Positions 42,412 to 51,323 are shown, counted from the stretch's first letter. The stretch is DNA of 64,000 bases from Catellatospora vulcania (GCF_009720385.1 NZ_WARX01000014.1:248001-312000); one strand, 5' to 3'. The notes: a model not told the origin generated them from the sequence alone. A program made the numbers and translations.

Positions 42412-43668
42412 TCAGAGGGACCGGACCTTGCGGATCAGGACCGGCAGCAGCCAGGTGCCGGTGACACCGAGGCGGGCCCCGGCCTCGGCCTGGCGGTCGC
42501 TCAGGTATCGCGTCGCGAGGTCCACCAGGTACAGCAGCGCCACGATCTCGGCGCTGCCGGGGGCCACGTCGAACGGGGCGAGCAGCGCCGGAGCCTGCCG
42601 CACCGTGGACTCGACCGCGGTCTGCGCGTCGACGCCGTCCTGGATCTGGCGCTGCAGGTCGAAGTGCACGGCGTCGAAGCCGAGCGGGACCCCGGGGGTG
42701 AACCGCTCCCAGTCCCAGATCAGCAGTGCGCTGTCGACGTTGGCCATGTTCCACGGGGCCCAGTCGCCGTGCCATGCGCCGAAGCGCAGGTTCAGCTCCG
42801 CGGCGTGCTCGACCAGGGCCCGGGCGGCGTCGAACAGCTGCGCCACCTCGGTCGCGGCCCGGCCCGAGCCCTCCGGGGTGTCGGCGGCGAGCTGGCAGAG
42901 CCGGTTGCGCAGATCAGCCCAGTACGGGCTGGTGGCCAGCCAGCCCTGGCTGAGCCCGCAGGCGCCGGCGACCTCGGCCATGGCGCGGTGCAGCCGGGCG
43001 CCGGACAGCGGCACCCGCGGCTCCCACACCGGCAGCGCGGACTGCACCAGCACCTGCATGCCCCGCCACTGGCCGGCGTGCAGGATGCTCGGCACCACGA
43101 TCTCGGGCAGTTGCACATGGGACAGCGCGGACAGGGCCGCGGTCTCGGCGCGCACCAGCCGCCGGGTGAGCGGCCCCACGCCGAACTTGGCGAAGCCGAT
43201 GGTGCCGCCCCGCTGATCGAGCAGCTGCAGGACGGGCTTCCGGTTGGCCCGCACCGGTCCGATATGGATACTGACCTGCAGTGTTGTGCCCAGCGCCTCG
43301 GACAGGAACCGGTCGACCGTGTCCGTTCCGCCGTCCGGGGAGGTCAGCCGGACCCGGTCGCGGACCAGCGTGGACCAGGCGCCGGAGCGCAGCGCCATGG
43401 CGACGGCGTCGCGCTTGAGCCGGCCCAGCCGGCCCTGCGGCTCGGAGAAGCGGCGCACCGCGGCGGCGGCGACCCGGCGTGAGCCGGCGGGCACCAGCAG
43501 CTTGCATCGCCGGGCGTCCGGGATCGCCAAGTACTCCACCACGCGACGGCCCTCGGCGGCGGTGGAGCAGCCCGGGTAGAGCAGCTCCAGCACCTCGCGC
43601 AGGTACTGCCCGCGCAGCTGTGCGTCGCCGCCGGCGACCTGCTCCGCGGCCGTCTCGACCGCGGTCAC
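42412..43668 (-). CDS. Phosphotransferase-like protein (APH/choline-kinase fold)
   Basis: 418 residues. The C-terminal half has the kinase-like catalytic loop WHGDWAPWNMA near residue 300, with the Brenner-type His-Gly-Asp and Asn, followed by LLIWDWERF, the metal-binding Asp. The N-terminal half is more divergent; FAKFGVGPLTRRLVRAE may be the ATP-Lys region. The protein could phosphorylate a sugar or lipid of the glycan pathway; a pseudokinase is not excluded because the N lobe is weak. GTG start. It is 37 bases after the ligase/polymerase gene. Confidence 0.72.
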   Translation of the reverse strand: MTAVETAAEQVAGGDAQLRGQYLREVLELLYPGCSTAAEGRRVVEYLAIPDARRCKLLVPAGSRRVAAAAVRRFSEPQGRLGRLKRDAVAMALRSGAWSTLVRDRVRLTSPDGGTDTVDRFLSEALGTTLQVSIHIGPVRANRKPVLQLLDQRGGTIGFAKFGVGPLTRRLVRAETAALSALSHVQLPEIVVPSILHAGQWRGMQVLVQSALPVWEPRVPLSGARLHRAMAEVAGACGLSQGWLATSPYWADLRNRLCQLAADTPEGSGRAATEVAQLFDAARALVEHAAELNLRFGAWHGDWAPWNMANVDSALLIWDWERFTPGVPLGFDAVHFDLQRQIQDGVDAQTAVESTVRQAPALLAPFDVAPGSAEIVALLYLVDLATRYLSDRQAEAGARLGVTGTWLLPVLIRKVRSL

Positions 43669-43704
43669 GCCCGACCCCGGTATTCCCGCTCGGTGCTTTG
43701 CACG

Positions 43705-45135
43705 TCAGCTCCTCCGCTGGTGTCCGTTATGTCCCACGGGCTCAACGGAGCTGGACGCGATCTGGAAGCGGGAGTTGCGCCACAGCACCACATATCCGAG
43801 GAACGTGAAGGCCAGCGGCGTGACGAGCGAGTTGTACCAGAGCGCGGCGATGAACGAGCCCGCGATCGCGGCCGAGGCCGCCAGCCCGATCGCCGAGCGG
43901 TCGCGGCGGAAGCGCCACAGCGCGTACCCGAAGAAGGCGAAGTAGGTGAGCGTGCCGGCCAGGCCGTGCGCGTACAGCAGCTGCCACAGCTGGCCGTTGC
44001 CGCCGACGGTGAAGTTGCCGCAACGCTCGCAGGCCGCCGACTCGCCGACCGCGATCGACTGCCGCCCGCCCTGGGTGCTGCGGGTCGAGCCGAAACCGAG
44101 CACCGGCGACTCGGCCACGCCGGACACCGCCCGCTCGGTGAGGAACATGCGCACCCCGTTGGACTTGCCGTTGTCGAGGCGGCGCTCGATGACCCCGCCC
44201 AGCGGGGTGGTGGCCAGCGCGACGGCCAGCCCGGCCAGCACCACGCCCAGGGCGACCAGCGCCCGCAGCCGTCCGGCGAGCGCCTGGCGCACCGCGATGA
44301 AGACCGCCGTCGCGCCCAGGCCGATCCACAGCCCGCGGTTCAGCGAGTGCACGACCGGCACCACCGAGACGGCGAGCAGGCCGATGGCGAGGACGCGGGT
44401 GCGCGGGCGGCTCGGGTACGCGAACACCGCCGCCACGAACCACACCACGAGCAGGCAGAAGTTGTTGCCCCAGGTGTTGGTGTACCCCCACGGCGCGGCG
44501 GGGCGGGGCAGCGGGTCGCCGACCAGGTCCATGATCTGCGCGGCGTACGGGTGGACCAGCGACTTCACGAAGCCCTTGCCGCGCACCCCGTCGGGCAGCA
44601 GCAGCTCCACCGGCGAGGTGAACTCGAAGTGCCCGGCGAACGTGCCCAGCAGGCCGCCCGCCACGGTGACCGCGAACATCCAGGCCAGCAGGTTCACCAG
44701 CCGCCGCTGCGGCAGCACCTGCGCGGACAGGTTGCCGGCGTACACCAGCAGCACGGTCAGCGCGAGGTGCTGGACCAGCTTGTAGACCGGCGCGGTGATC
44801 CGTTCCGCGAAGCTCGCGCTGATCGTGCCCGCGGGGTCCACGTCGAGCACGCCGAAGCCGACCACGGTGACCGTGCAGAAGGCCAGCCAGATCCAGAACG
44901 CGGGCGGCAGCCGGACCGGCAGGCCCTGCTGGTGCCGCCGGTAGAGCTGCCAGGCCATCGGCACGGCCATCAGCGGGAAGATCAGCACACCGAGGCCGAG
45001 CGCCCACCACAGCGGGTAGAGGGCCAGCAGCGAGGTCAGCGGCCAGGCGGGCCCGAACAGCAGGCGGGGGCGGGCGGGCGCGGTGACCGGCGTGGTGACG
45101 CCGTCCGGCACGCCCGCCCGGAGGGCGAGACTCAT
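43705..45135 (-). CDS. O-antigen ligase / polymerase-like membrane protein
   Basis: 476 residues with about 11 membrane segments. A large extracytoplasmic loop in the second half contains VRMFLTERAVSGVAESPVLG and FGSTRSTQGGRQSIAVG, like the loop of WaaL/Wzy (Wzy_C) proteins. Arg residues in VHSLNRGLWIG and VIERRLDNGKS fit the polymerase pattern. It probably polymerises repeat units on the outer face. Overlaps the Wzz-like gene as ATGA. Confidence 0.85.
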   Translation of the reverse strand: MSLALRAGVPDGVTTPVTAPARPRLLFGPAWPLTSLLALYPLWWALGLGVLIFPLMAVPMAWQLYRRHQQGLPVRLPPAFWIWLAFCTVTVVGFGVLDVDPAGTISASFAERITAPVYKLVQHLALTVLLVYAGNLSAQVLPQRRLVNLLAWMFAVTVAGGLLGTFAGHFEFTSPVELLLPDGVRGKGFVKSLVHPYAAQIMDLVGDPLPRPAAPWGYTNTWGNNFCLLVVWFVAAVFAYPSRPRTRVLAIGLLAVSVVPVVHSLNRGLWIGLGATAVFIAVRQALAGRLRALVALGVVLAGLAVALATTPLGGVIERRLDNGKSNGVRMFLTERAVSGVAESPVLGFGSTRSTQGGRQSIAVGESAACERCGNFTVGGNGQLWQLLYAHGLAGTLTYFAFFGYALWRFRRDRSAIGLAASAAIAGSFIAALWYNSLVTPLAFTFLGYVVLWRNSRFQIASSSVEPVGHNGHQRRS

Positions 45136-46835
45136 TGCCGGTGGGCCTCGTCCAGCTCGGTCAGGGCCGAGGCGTCGAGCGGGGCCAGCATGATGGTCTG
45201 CTCGTCGGCGTGCGGCTTGTGCCCGTTCGCGACCGCGTCGACCGGCTCCTCGTCGTCGCTGAGCAGCGGCCGCCCGGCCGGTTCGGCGGGCGTGGTCTCG
45301 GCGGCGGTCGTGCCGCGGCGGGCCCGGTGCGGCAGCCGCGGCATCATCACGCCGCCCAGCAGGGGCGTGCCGACCCGGCGCAGCTGCTCGGCGGCGTCGG
45401 CGACCTCGGGGCGGCTGGTGCGCCGGGTCTCCACCGCGAGGATCGCCGCGTCGGCGAGGCTGGCCAGGCTCTGCGCGTCGGCGCTGGCGGAGGTGGAGGG
45501 GGCCTCGACCACCAGGTAGTCGGCGTGGGCGCGCAGCGTGGTGATGATGTCGCGCAGGGCGTGCGACTGCAGCATGCCTGCCGCGGTGGCGGTGCCGCCG
45601 GTGGTGATGACGTGCAACGAGGGCGTACGCGCCGCCCGCTGCGTCGACTCGGCCAGGCTGACCCGCCCGGCCAGCACCTCGGACAGTCCTGGGGTCGGGG
45701 CTACGCCGACGAGCCGGGCCAGCGGCGCGGCCTCGGTCAGCGAGTCGGGCAGCTGCGCGCCGATGAGCACGACCTCCGCGCCGGTGCGCGACAGTGCGGC
45801 GGCCAGGTTGGCGGCGACGAGGGTGGCCGCCGGGCCGCGGCTGGCACCGGTGACCACGACGACCTGCTCGCCGGGGCGGAAGGCTGCGACGACCTCGTTG
45901 CGCAGCCGGTTGAAGGCCCGCCCGCCGGGGCTGAACGGGGTGAAGATCTCGGTGCAGCCCGCGCCCTTGCCGGGCACCGCGCCGAGCACGGCCACGCCGC
46001 TGCGCACCAGGTCGCGCCCGGCCCGCACGCGGCGGTCCAGGCGCTCGCGCAGCGCGGCCACGCCCAGCCCGGCCAGCAGCCCGAGCACCGCGCCCGCGGC
46101 GTAGTTGACCGCCGCGGTCGGCTTCACCGGGCGGCTGGGCACGCGGGCCTCGCGGATGACGGTGCCGGCGCTGACCGTCTCGGTGGCCAGCTGGTTGACC
46201 TTGTTGTTGAGCTGGTTGATCTGAGTCACCGTGGTGTCGCGCTGGCTGTCCAGGGTGGCGTAGTTCGAGCTCTTCGGGCTCGCGTCGGAGAGCTTGCCGT
46301 TGATCTTCGTGAGGTCCTCGGTGAGGTCCTTGATCTTGTCGCGCAGCGCCGCGGCCTGCCGCTCCAGCTCCGCCTTGGCGTTGCCCTCACGGTTGGCCAG
46401 GTACGACTGCGCGAACGCCTTGGCCCCGGCCTGCGCCTGAGCGGGCTCCGGCGCCGCGTAGTTGATCTGGAGCACGGCGGTGTTGGGCGGCACCTCGACC
46501 GAGACCGCGGAGGCGAGCACGTCGACGTCCTCGCGCTGGAGCACCTTGGCGGCCCCGGCGACCACGGCGGTCGAGCGCATCAGCTGCGCCTCGGTGTCCA
46601 GGTTGATCTCGTCACGGGTGCGGCCCCCGGCGACGTTGGCGTCCAGCCCGGCCGGGCGCACCAGCACCGACGCCGTGGAGACGTATTCGCGCGGCAGCGA
46701 TTCGTTGTATGCCGCCCCACCGGCGGTGCCCGCCAGGGTCAGCAGCACCGCGATCCACCAGTGACGGGCGATCAAACCCAGGTAGTCGCTCATGTCGTAC
46801 GACGAGGGGGGTGGCCCGGCGTATGTCGCGTCCAC
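45132..46835 (-). CDS. Wzz-like polysaccharide co-polymerase with degenerate tyrosine-kinase-type domain
   Basis: 567 residues. The Wzz domain has a first membrane segment HWWIAVLLTLAGTAGGAAY (about 25-43), a coiled-coil outer region (KAELERQAAALRDKIKDL onward) and a second membrane segment near 240-262 preceded by the PxxP motif VPSRPVKPTAAVN. The cytoplasmic C terminus has the BY-kinase fold, but the Walker A site reads VVVTGASRGPAATLV: the Gly-Lys-Ser/Thr is gone. The Walker A' Asp is also missing (VVLIGAQLPDS). There is no Tyr-rich tail. So it regulates chain length but probably cannot bind ATP normally. GTG at 46835, with ATG at 46793 as alternative start. First gene of the operon. Confidence 0.85.
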   Translation of the reverse strand: MDATYAGPPPSSYDMSDYLGLIARHWWIAVLLTLAGTAGGAAYNESLPREYVSTASVLVRPAGLDANVAGGRTRDEINLDTEAQLMRSTAVVAGAAKVLQREDVDVLASAVSVEVPPNTAVLQINYAAPEPAQAQAGAKAFAQSYLANREGNAKAELERQAAALRDKIKDLTEDLTKINGKLSDASPKSSNYATLDSQRDTTVTQINQLNNKVNQLATETVSAGTVIREARVPSRPVKPTAAVNYAAGAVLGLLAGLGVAALRERLDRRVRAGRDLVRSGVAVLGAVPGKGAGCTEIFTPFSPGGRAFNRLRNEVVAAFRPGEQVVVVTGASRGPAATLVAANLAAALSRTGAEVVLIGAQLPDSLTEAAPLARLVGVAPTPGLSEVLAGRVSLAESTQRAARTPSLHVITTGGTATAAGMLQSHALRDIITTLRAHADYLVVEAPSTSASADAQSLASLADAAILAVETRRTSRPEVADAAEQLRRVGTPLLGGVMMPRLPHRARRGTTAAETTPAEPAGRPLLSDDEEPVDAVANGHKPHADEQTIMLAPLDASALTELDEAHRQ

Positions 46836-47092
46836 AGCGTGTGGCCCTTCTCCGGCGTTGTTGCGTCCGGTGAGGTCAACGGTCTGGCGGTAACGACGTA
46901 ACTAGGCATATCGGCCGATACGCCGCGAACGCATGTTCGTGCAGGTGGGAGGGCATATGAGTGAGGAAGCGTCAACAAGCGCGTTCTTCGGCGAAAAGCT
47001 CGCAAACAAGACACAACGGTTATGATGCCCTCAAGGGTACGCAGAATCTGACATAAATCTGAGTGCCCGCTTTCGGGGGAAGGGACGACCTG
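46836..47092. promoter_or_regulatory. Divergent promoter region of the glycan cluster
   Basis: 257 bases between the Wzz-like operon and the DNRLRE/GH26-like gene. The part around 46975-47060 is A+T-rich for this genome. TATGAT at 47021-47026 on the plus strand is a possible -10 box for the right-hand gene; no good -35 is visible at the right spacing. Confidence 0.4.
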
Positions 47093-49570
47093 ATGAGCAG
47101 GACGCGTTTCGGGATCGCGGTCACGGTCACCATGTCCACGCTGGCCTCGGCGGTACTGCTGGGCCTGGTGGCGGGACGGCTGTCCGCGCCGCCGACGCGG
47201 GTCGCGGTGTCCGAGGACTCGTACACGATGAGCACCGAACCCGGGGTCACCCAGGGCAGCCGCCTCTACCTCACCGCGGGCGGGGTGGGCGGCGGCGCCG
47301 CGGTCAGCTACCTCAAATTCGACGTGCAGCTGCCCGCCGGCCGCCAGCCGAAGAAGGCCTGGCTGTGGCTCGGCCGGCACAGCGGCCCGCTGCCCGGACT
47401 CGTGGAGCTGACCAGCGTCCCGGACACCCGCTGGCGGGAGGGCACCCTCACCGCCGCCACCGCCCCGCGGCTGGGCAGCGTGGTCGCCAGTGTCGCCCCG
47501 GGCCGGTTCGACCGCGCGGTCGCCTTCGACGTCACCAAGGTCGTCCGCCGGACCGGCCGGTACGCCTTCGCGATCACCGCGCCGAGCAGCACCCAGGTCG
47601 CCCAGTTCGTGGCGGGCGAAGCCGGTGGCGACAGCACGGACACCGGCCCGCCGACCATCACCTTCGAGTGGAACGAGCCCGCCGGGCCGACCCTGCCGCC
47701 GCCGATCGACCAGCCGACGACCGCGCCGAGCCCCTCCGGGACGCCCGCACCCGAGCCCACCGTGACCCCGTGGCCCGGCACGACGTTCGAGCCGAGCGCG
47801 ACGCCCGCGCCCGCGCCGTCGTTCACCACCGGCCCGGTGACCGACCCCAGCCCGGTGCCGACCGGCACCTTCGCCACCGACCCGGTCTACGAGCCCGAAC
47901 CCGAGCCGAGCCTGCCGGACCCGACCGCCGCGCCGACCGACCCCGGCCAGCCCGGCGACCCCGGCCCGTCGACCGGCCCAGACCCGGGCACCGAGCCAGG
48001 CGCCGAGCCGGGTCCCGGCGCCGAACCGGGCCCGAGCAGCGAGCCCGGCCAGCAGCCCAGCCCGGACCCGGCCACCGAGCCGAGCCCCGACCCGGGCACC
48101 CCGCCCGGCGACCCGGGCACGGAACCCGGCCCGGCCCCGGAACCCGGCCCCGGCACCGAGCCGAGCACCGGATCTGAACCGGGCACCGAGCCCACCGTCG
48201 GCCCCGATCCCGGCACGGAGCCGACCGCGGCTCCCGATCCCGGCACACCGCCGAGCCCTGACCCCGGCACCGAACCCGGTCCTGCGCCCGGTCCTGACCC
48301 AGGTCCCGGCCAGCCCGATCCGGGCGCCGACCCGGGCCCCGAGCCGAGCCCCGGCGTCCCGCCCGTCACCGACCCGAGCGAGCCGCCGGTCACCGAGCCG
48401 AGCCTGCCACCGGTGATCGACCCGACCGACCCGCCGGCGACCGACCCGAGCCTGCCGCCGGTCACCGAGCCCAGCCTGCCGCCGGTCACGGAGCCGAGCA
48501 CGCCACCGGTCGTCGACCCGGGCACGCCGCCCAGCACCGAGCCCAGCGCACCGCCGACCACGGACCCGACCGTGCCGCCGGCCTCACCCTCCCCATCGGT
48601 CGACCCGAACCAGCCGGTGGACTGCGTGATCGGGCAGGCGTTGGTGCCGACCTGCGGGGCGCTGTGGGGCGTCGCGCCGGGCGCGCACACCTCGCAGAAC
48701 CGCATCCAGGCGCTGTACGAGTTCGAGCGGCGCACCAACCGTCAGCAGGTCGTCTACCACGCGTACCACCGCGGCACCTCGCTGTTCCCGACCCCGGAGG
48801 AGCTGTCGCTGACCAAGGACCCGCTGCACAAGCGGGTGCTGTTCCTCAACTGGAAGCCGCAGGGCGTCAGCTGGGCGGGCCTGGCCCGGGGCGACGCGCG
48901 CACCGAGGCCTACCTGGACCGGCTGGCCGTGCACATCCGCGGCTCGCTGCAGGACCAGTTCTTCTTCACGATGAACCACGAGCCGGAGAACGACGTCATT
49001 CCGCGGCCGGGCTCCGGGATGACCGCGCAGGACTACGCGGCGGCCTTCCGGCACGTCGTCACCGGGCTGCGGGCGCGCGGGGTGAGCAATCTGGTCTCGG
49101 TGATGTGCTACATGGCCTTCGTGCCGTGGAACGTCAAGGACTGGTTCGAGCAGCTGTACCCCGGTGACGACGTGGTGGACTGGGTCGCCTGGGACACCTA
49201 CGCCTACAGCGACCCGGGCTACGGCTACGGGGACTTCGCGGAGATGATGAACCGCAAGTCGGGCAGCCGCAAGGACTGGCCGGGCTTCTACAACTGGGCC
49301 GCGACGTCCTTCCCGGACAAGCCGCTGATGCTGGGCGAGTGGGGGGTGTGGCACTCCCGGTCCAACCCGCAGCACCAGGCGCGGTTCTTCGACTCGGCCC
49401 GGCTGCAGCTGGAGCTGTTCCCGCGGCTGAAGGCGCTGGTCTACTTCGAGTCGCCCAGCGCCGAGGAGGGCCGCAGCTCGATGATCGACATGACCACGAC
49501 CGGGCTGTCCTCGTTCCAGCAGTTCAGCCGGCACCCGGCCTTCGACATCGTGACCGGCCCGGCCTACTGA
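47093..49570 (+). CDS. Secreted DNRLRE-domain / GH26-like protein with long Pro-rich linker
   Basis: 825 residues. Signal or anchor segment FGIAVTVTMSTLASAVLLGL at 6-25. Residues ~38-195 form a DNRLRE-type beta domain (SEDSYTMSTEPGVTQGSRLY, YLKFDVQLPAG, AFDVTKVVRRTGRYAFAIT). Residues ~200-508 are a repetitive Pro/Glu/Thr/Asp linker, probably wall-spanning. Residues ~515-825 are GH26-like, with catalytic-type Glu in FTMNHEPENDV near 629 and LMLGEWGVW near 749, plus YPGDDVVDWVAWDTYAY. ATG chosen with GGGAAGGGA upstream. It likely acts on or binds the exopolysaccharide. There is no LPxTG motif. The same catalytic pattern is in 37990-38997. Confidence 0.85.
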   Translation: MSRTRFGIAVTVTMSTLASAVLLGLVAGRLSAPPTRVAVSEDSYTMSTEPGVTQGSRLYLTAGGVGGGAAVSYLKFDVQLPAGRQPKKAWLWLGRHSGPLPGLVELTSVPDTRWREGTLTAATAPRLGSVVASVAPGRFDRAVAFDVTKVVRRTGRYAFAITAPSSTQVAQFVAGEAGGDSTDTGPPTITFEWNEPAGPTLPPPIDQPTTAPSPSGTPAPEPTVTPWPGTTFEPSATPAPAPSFTTGPVTDPSPVPTGTFATDPVYEPEPEPSLPDPTAAPTDPGQPGDPGPSTGPDPGTEPGAEPGPGAEPGPSSEPGQQPSPDPATEPSPDPGTPPGDPGTEPGPAPEPGPGTEPSTGSEPGTEPTVGPDPGTEPTAAPDPGTPPSPDPGTEPGPAPGPDPGPGQPDPGADPGPEPSPGVPPVTDPSEPPVTEPSLPPVIDPTDPPATDPSLPPVTEPSLPPVTEPSTPPVVDPGTPPSTEPSAPPTTDPTVPPASPSPSVDPNQPVDCVIGQALVPTCGALWGVAPGAHTSQNRIQALYEFERRTNRQQVVYHAYHRGTSLFPTPEELSLTKDPLHKRVLFLNWKPQGVSWAGLARGDARTEAYLDRLAVHIRGSLQDQFFFTMNHEPENDVIPRPGSGMTAQDYAAAFRHVVTGLRARGVSNLVSVMCYMAFVPWNVKDWFEQLYPGDDVVDWVAWDTYAYSDPGYGYGDFAEMMNRKSGSRKDWPGFYNWAATSFPDKPLMLGEWGVWHSRSNPQHQARFFDSARLQLELFPRLKALVYFESPSAEEGRSSMIDMTTTGLSSFQQFSRHPAFDIVTGPAY
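47690..48620 (+). repeat. Degenerate short-period repeat encoding a Pro/Glu/Thr/Gly linker
   Basis: About 310 codons of short units such as PGTEPG, PSTEPS and LPPVTEPS, rich in CCG, ACC, GAG and GGC. The period drifts from Gly-Pro-rich units to TDP/TEP units. It is a likely slippage-prone spacer between two folded domains. The opposite strand is open only as a shadow (GSVPGSG units). Confidence 0.85.
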
Positions 49571-49577
49571 GCCCGAA

Positions 49578-49610
49578 CACGACGGCCCGCCGCAATGGCG
49601 GGCCGTCGTG
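49578..49610. terminator. Bidirectional terminator
   Basis: Arms 49578-49591 and 49597-49610 pair perfectly over 14 bases with a 5-base loop, between convergent genes 45 bases apart. Confidence 0.85.
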
Positions 49611-49614
49611 CTGT

Positions 49615-51135
49615 TCAGCTGCGGGGGTTGATCCAGCCCTCTTCGCCCAGGTACACCAGCACCGTGTCGACGGCGTCCTCGACGGTCCCGGTCGACGTGT
49701 CCAGCACCAGCTCGGCGTCGGTCGGCACGTCGTACGGGTCGTCGATGCCGGTCATCCCGGTGAGCTGGCCGGCGCGGGCGCGGGCGTAGAGGCCCTTGCG
49801 ATCGCGCTGCTCGCACACCTCGATCGGGGTGGCCACGTGCACCAGCACGAAGTCGGCGCCGGCGGCGGTGGCCATGGCGCGGGCGTTGGCGCGGGCGCTG
49901 GCGTACGGCGCGATCGGGCAGCAGATGGCCATGCCGCCGTGGCGGGCCGTCTCCGCGGCGACCCAGCCGATGCGGCGGATGTTGAGGTCGCGGTCGGCCT
50001 TGCTGAAGCCGAGCCCGGCGCTCAGCTCGCGGCGCACCACATCGCCGTCGAGCACGGTCAGGCTGCGCTCGCCGGTCTCCAGCAGCGCGTCGGCCACGCC
50101 GCGGGCCACCGTGGATTTGCCGGAGCCGCTGAAGCCGGTGAAGAACAGCACCACGCCGCGCTGGCGGCGGGGCGGGCGGGCCTTGGACAGCTCCCGGGCC
50201 ACCGCGGGCGGGGTGTGCCACTCGGGCAGCGGCAGGCCGTCGTCGAGCAGCCCGGCGATCTCCTCGTCGGTGAGCGCGATGCGCTCGAACCGCTCGGGGA
50301 CCTCGTCGCGGTCGCGCCACTGGCCGTCGCGGCTGTCGTAGACGAGCTCGCGCGGGATCAGCACGCGCGGTCCGCCGCCGGACATGGTGGTGGCCGTGCC
50401 GAGCAGGTGGGTGGCGCCGTACGCGGCGGCGATCCGGGCCCGGATCAGGGTGTCGGTGACCTCGTTGCCGCGACCGGTCAGCGGGATGGCGACGATCACG
50501 GGCTCGTTCATCCGGTCCCGGGCGGCCAGCACGCAGCGCACCAGCGACTCCGACGTCAGGCCGTCGGGGCCGGGGTGGCCGACCGGCACGAACACGACGA
50601 GCTGGGCGTTGAGCTGGCGGGCTGCGTGGTTGAGCTGGGCGAGCTGCGGCCGGTGCAGGGGCCGGTCGGCGAAGTAGCCGAGCACCCGCTGCGCGCTGAG
50701 CTGCTCGCGTACGTGGTCGGTGGGCACGCGCAGCCGGTCGAACGGGGCCCGCCCGCCGTCGCCGTACGCGGTGACCGGCCCGGCGACGCCGCACCAGCCC
50801 TCGCGGGTCGGCCACACCTCGGCGATGTCGAGCCGGGCCACGGGCGCGCCCTCGGCGTCGGTCAGCACCAGCGGCGGGGCGTCGGCGACCTCGATGCCGT
50901 CCAGCATCCCGGCCGGCACCTCCAGCTTCACCTGCAGCGGCCAGGGGCGTCCGTCGACGAGCCGGGAGGTGGCGGCCACCGACCGCAGGTCGTCGCGGCC
51001 CAGGAAACCGCCGAGCGGCGCGTATGCCCCGGCCAGCAGCAACTCGAGGTCGGACAGCTCGGTCGGGTTGGGGGTCCACGTGGGGGCCCCACGCAGCGCC
51101 TCGTCGCCGATCACCCGTTCGCTCCGCTCGCTCAC
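49615..51135 (-). CDS. APS kinase fused to degenerate ATP-sulfurylase-like domain
   Basis: 506 residues. The C-terminal APS kinase domain looks intact: P-loop GFSGSGKST at 334-342, DGDVVRREL, GFSKADRDLNIRRIG and KGLYARARAGQLTGMTGIDDPY. It makes PAPS, the donor for sulfotransferases. The N-terminal ~310 residues have the sulfurylase fold (LSDLELLLAGAYAPLGGFL), but its active site is altered: QxRNPxHxxH is ADRPLHRPQ at about 156-164, and the GRDH loop is GTATTMSGGG. So APS is probably made by another enzyme, such as CysDN. The GTG at 51135 has GGGAG upstream and starts SERSER. It converges on the glycan region, which has two sulfotransferases. Confidence 0.9.
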   Translation of the reverse strand: MSERSERVIGDEALRGAPTWTPNPTELSDLELLLAGAYAPLGGFLGRDDLRSVAATSRLVDGRPWPLQVKLEVPAGMLDGIEVADAPPLVLTDAEGAPVARLDIAEVWPTREGWCGVAGPVTAYGDGGRAPFDRLRVPTDHVREQLSAQRVLGYFADRPLHRPQLAQLNHAARQLNAQLVVFVPVGHPGPDGLTSESLVRCVLAARDRMNEPVIVAIPLTGRGNEVTDTLIRARIAAAYGATHLLGTATTMSGGGPRVLIPRELVYDSRDGQWRDRDEVPERFERIALTDEEIAGLLDDGLPLPEWHTPPAVARELSKARPPRRQRGVVLFFTGFSGSGKSTVARGVADALLETGERSLTVLDGDVVRRELSAGLGFSKADRDLNIRRIGWVAAETARHGGMAICCPIAPYASARANARAMATAAGADFVLVHVATPIEVCEQRDRKGLYARARAGQLTGMTGIDDPYDVPTDAELVLDTSTGTVEDAVDTVLVYLGEEGWINPRS

Positions 51136-51270
51136 GTCTGCTCCCGCCTCCCCAGCGCCGGCACCGCGATCGCGACGCTCCGCTGTCGCCCATGACCGAC
51201 AGGTGACAAGTGTGGCAGCAGCGCGCACCGCGGTCGAGTGCATCACACCCATGATGAGATCGTGCCGCGG

Positions 51271-51323
51271 TTTCGGCGAAGCAACGCCCACCGATATGTC
51301 CGGTAGGCGCAACTTCGCCGAAA
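51271..51323. repeat. Palindrome after ppc, possibly a divergent family B copy
   Basis: The left arm TTTCGGCGAAGCAACGCCCACCG (51271-51293) pairs with 51301-51323 at 19 of 23 bases. GATC lies 13 bases upstream, and the central GTTTCG/CGAAAC recalls family B. It starts 13 bases beyond the ppc stop and may serve as the ppc terminator. Confidence 0.7.

Noticed and set aside
42122-43482. 453-codon plus-strand frame opposite the phosphotransferase gene
   Set aside because: Antisense shadow; the minus strand has the HGD-type catalytic loop and operon spacing.
47887-48738. Minus-strand frame encoding GSVPGSG-type repeats
   Set aside because: Complement of the Pro-rich linker; the repeat pattern follows from the coding strand.
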